Source of the DNA: Symbiodinium natans
Lineage: Eukaryota; Sar; Dinophyceae; Suessiales; Symbiodiniaceae
Direction: 5' to 3'
DNA: 61,359 nucleotides
Assembly (NCBI GenBank): GCA_905221605.1
Contig: CAJNDS010002512.1
Span: 188,001-249,359, forward strand
Shown here one piece after another: positions 26,888 to 36,265 of the stretch; positions within the stretch are counted from its first letter, which is position 1; each line of letters opens with the position of its first letter. The notes under the pieces are model-generated. The model saw only the letters and a program-made list of their open reading frames with translations. It was not told where the DNA came from and searched no databases. A program made the position numbers and the translations under genes.

Positions 26888-28084
26888 ATGGCATTTCAAT
26901 CTCTCCGAATCGTGGCTGCTGGTGGAAGACATCTTGAAGAGGACCTAACTGCAGTCTGTGAATGCGCCCAAGGCACCTGGATGAATATCAACAATCGCAA
27001 CAAGCTCACCTGCTTCGAATTACTGGAATGTCCGCTGTCAGGCTTGCTCTTATGCAGATTCACGTGCAGATTAAAGGCTCGACATGTGCGAAGGACGGGC
27101 GAGGTGTTACGGAATCTCGATGCAGCCCTGGACAACGACTTCTCCGGTGTAGCACCGCTGACGTACGTTCTGCCAGACTTTGAGGCATCTCCCAGCTCTT
27201 TGGGGGATTATGGGGGCGGGAAATTGCTCTTTATGTCGGAGCAGAGATTTTTCGGGTCAACAACTGCTCGCCTTTTTCAGGAGGACATGACAGGCTTCGT
27301 CCAGGACCAGGGAGCTTCTGGTGAACAGGACGCCGAGGACTCCGCGCATGAAGGCAGAAATTCGAAGTTCTTACTTAGGACTAGACCTACGTGGTCAGGG
27401 CATTGTCAGGACAAGTTGCCTCGAGACTGGATTTCGTCAAGCTCATACTGGAACTCAAACCTGGTGGTATCTCTAAGTATCTTTGACGAATCTCTTCTGA
27501 TCTGCAAAGATTTGACGTTGGCATCCAGACTTGGAAGAACTTGGATTCTGTTGGCTTCCGGACTTTGGCCACGGCCATGGCCATCTCACCAGGCTACTGG
27601 GCACAAACTAAACTGGCCCCTCTGCCCCCCAGCCTTGAATCTCCGCAGGATGCGACCTCTTTCGGGCGGCAGCGTGTGACGCTGACGGCCGAGCGGGTGG
27701 TGATTCCCGAAGCTCTCTTCAGGCCTCAGGAGCCACGCCGCTTGTGAAGCTGATGTGCCGCTGGTCATGGGAAGGAAATGGAAAGGCAGGCACTCCTTGG
27801 TGCAAGTGCTGCAAGTGGCACGTGTCCCTCACCCGGAACCGTCTGAAAGTCTTCGAACACTTGAATGCCTCGTGCTTCCGGAGGACCACGGCCTTCCACT
27901 ATGCGGTTTGCCTGAGCTGCTTGCACGCACTCAAATGCACTTGCCCTTGGCGATCCTCACGAGACCTGCAAGGTTGGTCTACGCTGCGATTCTGGCGGTT
28001 CCAGAGGCCGGTGCGAAGTCTGTCGAATGCTGCAGCTACGTGCTGCACGGTAGTCCTGCTTTTGGATCACCTCTTTCATGCTGA
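26888..28084 (+). CDS. possible actin-related protein, fragmentary
   Basis: The strongest piece is the exon around 27530-27735. After SVGFRTLATAMAISPGYW it reads RVTLTAERVVIPEALFRP, like the actin-fold strand RVxxxxERFxxPEALFxP that precedes subdomain 4 contacts. A further piece at 27898-27990 (GLPELLARTQMHLPLAILTR) could correspond to the following GIHE-type helix. Upstream exon candidates at 27100-27178 (VLRNLDAALDNDFSGVAPLT) and 27281-27355 (EDMTGFVQDQGASGEQDAED) are coding-like but unassigned. No phosphate-binding loop (DxG) was found. The call rests on one motif; actin-related proteins act in the cytoskeleton or in chromatin remodelling. Confidence 0.33.
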
Positions 28085-28914
28085 AACCAATCAATGGTGA
28101 GACCCGGGAAGCCTGTCACCCAATCCTGTCGTATGCAGTAGTTTTACATGTGAAGCCCCCAATATGACGAAAGTGTTTAACGTTGCGCCCGCTTTTGTCC
28201 TGGGGGTCTCGCGGTAAAGTCAATATTCAGAATCTGGCCTGCTCTAAAGTCAAGTTTTCCGGGTGTTGCAAGAAGTTTGCGCCCCTTTAAAGCTACCGGG
28301 GAAGCTATGGGGGGAGTGGCTCATGTTGCATCCGAAGGCCGTGTAAGGAGGGCCCACATCGGCTTCAACATGCTTCAACTGTTCAGGGAGGGGAACACAC
28401 CACAGCGTCCAGCATTAATCGAGGGTGGTAAGCCTTCTGATCAGTGTTACGAGCAGTGCAGCAGTGGGCTGATGGGTCAACGGACTTGACTTGTCGCAGA
28501 ACCTCTGTCTTGTGGTCCTCTTTGGGTAGGAGACATGGCGACCCCATTTCGGCCGAGTCGTCCTCTGCGGGGGCCTGGCGCGACTGCCTGGGCTCGCATC
28601 GAGGCTGAGGCAAGCCTGCTGTAGGCAGTGGCATTGGGTTTCGACATGTTTCTCGCATAAAGTACGGTAGGGTGAAGCGGCTGAACACCGTGACAGCCCG
28701 GCCTCGGGAGTCGGAGATATGATGCTGAGACCGCCCTCCTTAGAAAGCAGTTGCGAGGCAGGCCTTGCAGCACGCGGGAGTTGTCTTTGGTTTTTTCGGG
28801 CAGGCTTGACCTACGCCAGCTTCTTCCAAGCCATTGGCCCGTCGAGGCTGTGGCCACGTTCAATGGGTGATTTCTTGGTTGCAGGCTCCATAAACCTTCC
28901 TTGGGGGGGGGGTC
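28085..28914. other. spacer without recognised gene
   Basis: Open frames on both strands here are short and unlike any family. The sequence contains an eleven-base G run near 28900-28910. Confidence 0.35.
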
Positions 28915-30458
28915 GTGCTTTGTGGAGTGATGCCCCTCACGTCTCTGCTGAAAACTTCCGGGCTGCTCATTCCAACTTTGTGTTATCATTCGGAGACTGG
29001 CGCCATCGCCAGCCTTCGGCTAAAGCAGCATCTGCGCCGAATCCGGCAGGTCATCGTCGAGGAGGAGCCAGAGCTCTCGTTCTGGCGAGGTAGGACGAGC
29101 AGCCAGGAGAAGCGCGAGTGTTGGAATTTCTTGGATATTTCATGTCCACCTGTGCGTACTGAAGTCTGCATGGCGTGCGGCGTGCGACTGCCTTCATAGA
29201 TCGATCTGTTACTGTTTGGCAGCAGTGACCATGCCTGGCATTGCAGGTGCTGCGCAGCATGCGCTCAACTCGGACGAAGTATGGGATGAGGCGAGGTGGT
29301 TTCGAAGATAGATGCACGCATCAGAGAAGTAATGCGCACTGGGGCGCCGATCCAAAAGCAGGAGGTGGCTAAGCTTCGGACGGTTTGGATGTTTCCGGTG
29401 TGCAATGCAGGCGCGGCAGCGATCTGCAGATACACCAGGCCAATGCTTGTGCTTAGTGCCGTGTGTCCATTGGCTGGAGCGTCCGTGTCGACAATGCTGC
29501 AGCAGGAAGGCCTGATCAGCGTCGGATGACATCGGACAGGGGAAGCGCTGGGTCCAAGCTTCCGCAGCTGAGTCGGCGAGACTTGTCCATTCCGTCGCCA
29601 GCTACAGCCAGTGGCACAGGGATGCCAGGCATGTCCTTGCCTCACAAGGAGGTCAGAGGCCAGTCAGATCTGTCGCTTGGTGGTTCGTCCCCACCACGCA
29701 AAAAGGGAAAGGGCAAGGGAAAGACCCATTCCGTGCCACAGGGAGGCGTTTCCAGTGGCCGCAGGATTTCCACAGCCACCATTGTGTCGTCGGTTGTAAA
29801 CAGGCAGCCTGCGCCTGCCTCGGAGTCTCCTCCGCTTCAAGAAGCAAGCGCACAACCAGAACCGCTCGTGGAAACCAGCCCGGTCCAGGCACATGGCAGC
29901 CCCGCGCCGGAAGCAGAAGCTACTGATGATCCTGACGCTACTGCGACAGTTGTGGACAGCACAGACGCAAGCAACAATGAGCAGCCCACCCAAAGCGAGC
30001 ACGTGGACACAGCTGTGACTGTGCCATCGGTGGAGTCAACAGATGGCACAGAGTCTGCAGTCGGCGAAGCGCCCGTGCTATTGCCGTCTGCAAGCGAGGA
30101 TGTGCCTGATGTGCCCGACTGGCCTCCAGAGTTGCCACCGCCCTCGGACGCGTCCCCTGCATCCAGCAGTCCTGGGAGCGGACTGGACTTCCCGGATCTG
30201 CCGGCTGACCTTCGTGAAGAGGCGCAAGCGGGATGCTTCCGGCGTTCGGGCGTTCGGGCGGTTTCCTTCGATCGCCTTGCATGTCTGTTCTGCCCTTATC
30301 GCACGAGCGTTGCACTTGCTTGTATGCCATCTCACCTTGCCGACTTGCCCCTGTTGTTTGTGCAGGGTTTCTGGACCTGGACACCCACTCGGAAGAGGCT
30401 GAAGCGCAAAGCCCCCGCTTCAGACTACGTGCAGCTGCGCAAAGGAACCGCAGATTAA
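28915..30458 (+). CDS. basic/acidic low-complexity protein, unassigned
   Basis: Exon candidates read: 28990-29089 (RLKQHLRRIRQVIVEEEPEL, then SFWRG); about 29298-29397 (KIDARIREVMRTGAPIQKQE, VAKLRTVWMFP); and 29525-30222, a Ser/Pro/Glu-rich stretch with a Lys/Gly patch (PRKKGKGKGKTHS), ending DLPADLREE. After an intron whose donor may be GC (30223), a final exon gives TPTRKRLKRKAPASDYVQLR and a stop at 30456-30458. The intron at 30223-30363 is a multiple of three, so the frame also reads through it. The disordered composition and the RKRLKRK cluster suggest a nuclear protein, but there is no recognisable domain. The start is not located. Confidence 0.45.
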
Positions 30459-30545
30459 AAGAAGCGTCTTCAGAAAGAGACCGCGAATGTGAAGGCATCC
30501 TCACCCTATGCCCCTCTCGCTGTCGCTGTCGCTCTCGCTCTCTCA

Positions 30546-30577
<32 letters not shown>

Positions 30578-31679
30578 TCTTTGTCCTTCGCGGCTTATGA
30601 GCTGCAGAAAAGGATTGTAGGATTGATGTGTCTCGCCCGTCGCTGATGATGTCATGTTCTGAGCTTGAGACGTGGTGGCTCAGAATCTCCGCGGCAACCG
30701 CAGCCCCAGTTCAATTCGCAGAGGTCCGTAGCTGTGTCGGGGATCCGGTTTTGAGATGTGTTTTATGCTTTTTATAGATGTATCGCACATGTCTTCGGCT
30801 GCAAATCGCGCCAGGTTTGCAACACAAGTTAGTCTGTCCTAGTTCCTAGGCATTTTCACACGGTCATCAGGGTGCAGGCTACCAGTAGCATCCTTGCGAG
30901 GATAGAGCAGGTGGACACGGACAGACGAAGGGTTCATGAGTCCTGAATGCGGGTAACCTGTCAATTGACAAGCGGTCAACTTCCTGTTTGTTTCTCTCTG
31001 ATCGCGCAAACAAGGCGCGAGCGATCCAAGAGAGAGCTGTGGGAAAGTCACAAACACCACTGAGTACCATGTCGGGCCATGCAGAGCCCGAGGTCACCAA
31101 CAAGCTACGAGTACGACTTTTCGAGGAAACCTGACGAAACCAGATAGCTCAACAGCGGTCCCTCATGGTCCCTCAACCTTGAGCCGCCTGCACGAGAGGA
31201 GTGGGTTGGGTGTCCAGGATGTGGCTTGGGAGAACCCCGTAAGAGAAAGCCTCCCAACACACCCCGACGGGACCGACCAGAGCAGCGAGAAAGTATCTAG
31301 TTGTCGGAGCTGGACAGGCCATAGAAACGGGATGGAAGTAGGTACGGCTGTTGAAGCACGGCCCTCACCGCTGCATCATTCCTTTTGTGGGGAAGTGGAC
31401 AAAGAGAAGATGGATTAAAGATCCGTGGGTCAACCCTACATCCTGGACCCCTGAGAGGTTTCTTGCCAGAGTAGGAATGAGGAAGTTTCCCTTCGGCTAG
31501 GCGCAGGGGCCCAGGTGGAAGGGTAGGGCGAACAGATATCCCGGCACGCGTCGAGATGTGGCGGTGGGGGGTCGGAGATAGGAAATATTTTGAAGCAGTT
31601 GGAGGCATTGGACAGAGCTAGACAATCAGATAGACAAAATCGACAAATCGTAGTTGTTTCCGCACTGCCAGGCCTGGCG
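30459..31679. other. intergenic stretch with a (CT)n run
   Basis: A CT-rich tract lies at about 30520-30577. The remaining frames (for example 31179-31418) are short and unassigned. No RNA gene was recognised. Confidence 0.4.
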
Positions 31680-34600
31680 ATGGCAGAGCAGACAGTGAGG
31701 GAATTGATCAACTTCGGCTTCTCGGCGGACCGTGCGCGTGAAGTTGGAAGCTCAGGTGCTCTGACGCTGAGGTGACGGATGCTGCAGAGCATGGCATAGT
31801 CATCCTCATGATGGGCGGTGCATTGTCCAATGATGTCGGTTAGAATGCAAGGACGTGTCGCTGCTTCTCAGGCTGTGGAAAACATTGGCGATACATCGGA
31901 TGTACAGCTGGCCATCAACTGGTTGCTTGATCACGGCTTCATGGCTGTATCTCCGTATGGTGCACGGCGAGCCTGACCCCCCCCCCCCCCCCCCCCCCCC
32001 ACATTGTTCCTGAAGCTGCACAGCGGACCTCAATGAATCCTAGGTGAGGAGGACAAAGGCGGAGCCGTCGAATTCAAGCACTGCCCTCACATCTGCGAGT
32101 TGCCCCTGGGCACGATCGTCAGAAAGGCCACAGCAGCACTGATAGGTCAACCACAAGAGATGTGCTTCCTTGCAATCTGGTATGCTTTCCATGTCATGCG
32201 GCGAATCAGATGGCATTGAGCATGTCAATGATCATGGATGCGTTCTTGTTCTGAAGACTCCGGTTCCATAGCTTCTTGGATCTGCAGGCAGCACTCCAAT
32301 TCGGCAATCCGTGCGCCAAAAGGTGCAAGGGCTCCGAGAGTCTCGGCACCAACTAGACCCGGACACATTCAGCATATTCACTGAGTGGCCAGGGTTTGCT
32401 CTTCGCAACTGCAAGCCGCTGCAAGCCTGTTGTTAATCCGCAGGTCTTGCGAGGTCTTGAAGATGTCTGTCATGTGTAGCGTTCTTCTTCTGAGTGCCTC
32501 AGTCATGCCATCCATCGCAGAGAGGAACTGGGTGTGCCTCATGTGCGGAGTTACTCATTGTGGGCGCTATGTCAACAAGCATGCGGCTGGGCTGAGGATA
32601 TCGTGGGGTTGGAGAGCACATTGTTTTCTTAGAGCTGAGTTTGTGTCGAGGCTCTCCAGCACTGGCAAGAGACGCGCGAGGCTGATTCACGAGCTCTTAC
32701 AGTAGGCTCGATGGGGCATCGCAGCGTAGGCATCACGTGCCCGACTTCTTTTGATTGACGCATTGGCGTGCCGTGCCACCGGGGAATCTGCATGCATGCC
32801 TGGGTTGAAGCAGCGGGGAATGAAAAAAACTTCTCGGGGCTTTGAAGGGAAGCTGAAAATCAATGAAACAGGCGGCTTGCAATTTCGACCCCCTTAAATG
32901 GGGACTTGGCAAAAACATGTAACTGTAGCAAACAACGCGGAAACAGACCTGGAGCTGCAGGCGAGGCAGCAGCTGGAGTGTGCCGCCGAGGCCGGAGGGG
33001 AAACCGAGGTCGCAGGGTTCTGTCACTGGCCAAAAATTGCCGGTCTGTCCTTCAACAGCTTTATCGCCTCGGAAAGAAGCCGCTTTTACAGACCTAGTGC
33101 GCGCCGACAAGAAGCACCATGCTGGCGCTTGCCATGGTTCTTGGCATCTGCTGTGCTCAAGCGGACGTAGCTTGGCAGTGGACAAGCCAGCGTGGGACGA
33201 GCCAGTGGGACTACGCTACAGCCCTGCAGCTGGACACTCAAGGCGATATTGTTGTAGCTGGTGATGTCACCGGCTCTTTCAGCAACAACACGAACTCCGG
33301 TTCGAACGATGTATTTCTGATGAAGTTCAACAGTTCTGGCACGTGGCAATGGACAAGCCAGCGCGGCAGCAAGAAGTCGGACAATGCAAGAGCACTTCAT
33401 ATCGATCCGCTCGGCAGCATTCTAGTCGCCGGCTACACATTGAGTTCCCTGGATGGTAATGTCCACTATGGTGGTTCCGACCTCTTCGTGTCCAAGTATG
33501 ACAAGGATGGAACCTGGCTTTGGACGCGCCAACGTGGCAGCGATGACTGGGACTACGGCCGTGCACTCCAGCTTGATAAGTCTGGAAATATCTATGTAGC
33601 CGGGTACACGGGAGGTTCCCTAGATGACAACCCAAAAGCTGGGGGCTACGATTTCTTTGTGATGAAGCTTGATCCTGTCGGATCTTGGGTGTGGACCCAA
33701 CAGCGTGGAAGCAGTTTCTGGGACTACGCCAGAGCACTGAAGCTTGACGAGGCGGGGAACATACTGGTAGCGGGTCACACAAGAGGCGATCTGGATGGCA
33801 ACCGAAACGCTGGGGGCAAGGATGTGTTCTTGTCCAAGTTTAGTGCGGATGGGAACTGGAAATGGACTCGACAACAGGGGAGTGCTGGAGATGATGACGC
33901 AATGGACCTTGGGTTGGACACAGCCGGAAACATTTTCCTCACTGGTGAGACGTCAGGTGCCCTAGATGGAGAGAATTTTGGAAGCTCCGACATCTTCTTA
34001 ATGAAGTTTGCAAGTGATGGGGTTTGGGAGTGGAGCCGCCAGCGTGGCACTGGTAGCTTTGATGTGGCCTGGGCGCTGGAAGCCGACTTCTTGGACAACA
34101 TCCTGGTGGCCGGATATACCGGCGGCTCGATGGATGGCCACGCCAATGCTGGGAGTTCTGATGTGTTTGTGATGATGTTCGACTCTTCAGGTTCTTGGCA
34201 GTGGACTGAGCAAAGGGGAACGCCTCTTTGGGATTATGCTCGGGCGCTTCGAGTCAATGCTGCTGGAGATGTCTTCCTGGCCGGATCCACGCAAGGCGAG
34301 CTTGACAACGGTCACTTCAGCGGGGGCGAAGATCTCTTTGTGATGAAGTTCAGGCGCTCAAACATCTCCAACGTTTCGGAGCTTGCAGCGCCAAGGCTAA
34401 TTTGAATCATCTTTGAAGCGCGTGAGAGAGGCATAGAGCTACACTCTAGTAGACTCTAGCAGGCGCTGCAGCTGCTCTACGTGTGCAGACGAGAGCAGTG
34501 GAGCAGTCCTTTAGCCTTCTCGTGCGTGATGTGCTGGTCCTTCACCATCCCGTGGCGAAGCTCTGAAAAGCTGAGCTCTGCACTGTGATAGCCTGCGCAC

Positions 34601-35172
34601 AAGTCGCGGGGTTGGGATGGCTGTTGAAGTGGCCCGACAGCTAAAAAAAGGCTGGCGTTCCCAGCGGGGTTCGCCAACCTGTCATAGTTTAGAACCCCTT
34701 GCTGGTGTTGCAGTCCTTTGATTTTAAGGTATAGGCTATCCTAGGCAGACAATGCAGATCAGATAGGTTTCCTGTAGGCGAAGCTGGGTTTTCACCCCAT
34801 TTTTTCATCTGGACCTGACTGCGACTGGCAGGCCACTTCCTTTCGATGGGCCTGATGGACCTCAGCGTGTGGTGCTATGAGTGCGAGTCCTACGTTGAGC
34901 ACGAGGCCTTGCAAGCTCATGCAAGCTCATCAGGTTAATGAAACCACATGAAACCAGCATTCAGAGTCGACATTCTCTTGTCCCGTTGCTGTCCGTATTC
35001 GGTCTCGGCGCATCCTGGCTCCAGATCCCTAAGGTTCATACCTTCATGCTTGCAGTGAGAAGGGCATCCGGCCAAAGCATAATCTGCAATGCCTTGCCAG
35101 GCACTTCAGCCGCTGGTGGCCCGAATGCAGCGATTGAAGTTTGGCGGCGCCGAGGAAGAGGAGATGACCTAG
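31680..35172 (+). CDS. UBA plus C-terminal zinc-finger UBP (ubiquitin-binding) protein
   Basis: Eight exons fit one frame. 31680-31742 and 31872-31935 encode one complete UBA domain (MAEQTVRELINFGFSADRAR, then EAVENIGDTSDVQLAINWLL). 32044-32117 (GGAVEFKHCPHICELPLG) starts the ZnF-UBP. 32288-32339 gives NPCAKRCKGSE. 32521-32590 gives NWVCLMCGVTHCGRYVNKHA. 32633-32664 gives AEFVSRLSSTG. 34832-34905 gives HFLSMGLMDLSVWCYECESY. 35101-35172 gives ALQPLVARMQRLKFGGAEEE and TAG. Order and C/H spacing match the C-terminal ubiquitin-binding finger of HDAC6-type proteins, which grips the free Gly-Gly end of ubiquitin; UBA domains bind ubiquitin too. I infer a cytosolic ubiquitin adaptor, with no catalytic domain visible. 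Introns at 31936, 32591, 32665 and 34906 begin with GC. One Cys pair is C-x3-C instead of C-x2-C. The 2,167-base intron 32665-34831 contains another complete gene. ATG 31680 is the natural UBA start. Confidence 0.82.
31977..32000. repeat. 24-base poly-C run
   Basis: An uninterrupted run of 24 C lies inside the intron 31936-32043 of the UBA/ZnF-UBP gene. Such runs are often miscounted in assemblies. Confidence 0.9.
33119..34405 (+). CDS. secreted seven-bladed SBBP-repeat beta-propeller protein, intronless
   Basis: One uninterrupted frame of 428 residues starts MLALAMVLGICCAQA, a signal peptide with an AQA-type cleavage site. Seven repeats follow with an exact 57-residue period (first Trp of each at residues 19, 76, 133, 190, 247, 304 and 361). 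The consensus is WxWTxQRGxxxxDYARALxL, then DxxGNIxVAGYTxGxLDxN, then GGxDxFVMKFDxxG. This is the SBBP (seven-bladed beta-propeller) repeat known mainly from bacteria and present in dinoflagellates. Propellers of this kind bind ligands or partners; no catalytic residues are evident. The gene is the only long one here without introns and it lies wholly inside an intron of the UBA/ZnF-UBP gene on the same strand. No poly-A tail or target-site repeat is obvious. The frame has no breaks, so it looks functional. Confidence 0.9.
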   Translation: MLALAMVLGICCAQADVAWQWTSQRGTSQWDYATALQLDTQGDIVVAGDVTGSFSNNTNSGSNDVFLMKFNSSGTWQWTSQRGSKKSDNARALHIDPLGSILVAGYTLSSLDGNVHYGGSDLFVSKYDKDGTWLWTRQRGSDDWDYGRALQLDKSGNIYVAGYTGGSLDDNPKAGGYDFFVMKLDPVGSWVWTQQRGSSFWDYARALKLDEAGNILVAGHTRGDLDGNRNAGGKDVFLSKFSADGNWKWTRQQGSAGDDDAMDLGLDTAGNIFLTGETSGALDGENFGSSDIFLMKFASDGVWEWSRQRGTGSFDVAWALEADFLDNILVAGYTGGSMDGHANAGSSDVFVMMFDSSGSWQWTEQRGTPLWDYARALRVNAAGDVFLAGSTQGELDNGHFSGGEDLFVMKFRRSNISNVSELAAPRLI

Positions 35173-35740
35173 GGATAAAAGGCCAAAATCGCAATGGAGG
35201 GTTCACCATGCAGTGCGGTGGTACGGAGCAGAATAAAGGTTTCCGGCCAGCGTGTATTTCTTGATGTGGCTTGTGTATGAATGCGGAGAGAGAGTGCTAA
35301 AATGTTGGTGGTTTGTTTGCTCAGATAGGGTCCCCCGGTCCGGGGCCTGACCTGACAAGTGTGTAAGCTGTGCCGTGTCCGTTACCAGGGGCTGATCGTG
35401 CTGTACTCGCTGCTGCTCAGGAGCCAGAGGCCGAGGTTGGCAGTGTCTTGGATGCCGATGCGCAGGTGCCATGAGTGCACTTACAACCGCCTCCTGGCTT
35501 CTCTGCTCTCTCTCTGCTCTCTCTCTTCCTTTTGTCAGTCGGCGCACGGCTTCCTGGGCGACCCTTCCTGGCCCTTGCCGCGCCTGGCAAGTGCTTGCAA
35601 CGAGGCGCATCGTTCGGCTTCTCCTGCTGTTGCCTAGATGCCTAGCTCTGCACACCTGCAGGAGGCCCGACCTGGGTACAAGACCATGAAGGCTGTGACA
35701 GCACAGTAAGACATACTAAGTTACTAAGGGTGCCTCCAAT
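35173..35740. other. short intergenic region
   Basis: This lies between the TAG of the UBA/ZnF-UBP gene and the first sirtuin exon. CT-rich sequence occurs around 35500-35530. Open frames on both strands at 35203-35655 overlap each other and match nothing. Confidence 0.4.
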
Positions 35741-36228
35741 TTGAATGCATCAAAGTTCTTCTTGGGAAAGGACTTAGCGCTGCCAATGAGGCAAAGTGCT
35801 CTGTGGCAGTGCAGGCTCACGAGTACCTGGATGAGCCAGAGGTATTGAAGGCGAAGGTGTGACTTGCCCCGCACATCGGGCCAATGGTTCATGTTGCTTC
35901 CAGTCAGCCGCGTTCGAGAAGCAGATGCCTTTTGTCTAAGGAAGTTGCTTGCCGAGCTAATCGGGCGAAGCCAGAATTGTGTTGCTTACACCGGAGCAGG
36001 TGCCCCGCCATTCGTGCGAACACAACTCCGCAGTCGGGGGATGTCGGGGGTGGTAGTGCGTGCTTGCCGAGCCCCATGCCGAGGCATCAGTACAGCTTCT
36101 GGCATCAGAGATTATGCGACGAAGGCACGGCATGGCAGTTGCTTGCATCCAGGAGGGCAAGCTTGGAACTGAGGCTGACCGCTCGTAGCAATGCAGCAGG
36201 TGAGGTGTTGTCGTCGCGGTGTTGGCCG

Positions 36229-36265
<37 letters not shown>

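Noticed and set aside
33327-34146. Minus-strand frames opposite the SBBP gene
   Set aside because: They are shadows of a strongly periodic plus-strand coding sequence and show the same 171-base spacing.
33119-34405. SBBP gene as a processed pseudogene
   Set aside because: The frame is intact over 428 residues with signal peptide and all seven blades. No poly-A tail or disabling change was seen, although an old retroposition remains possible.
35203-35655. Minus-strand 150-residue frame
   Set aside because: Arg/Gln-rich shadow composition, no domain, and it overlaps plus-strand frames of similar length. There was no basis to choose either.
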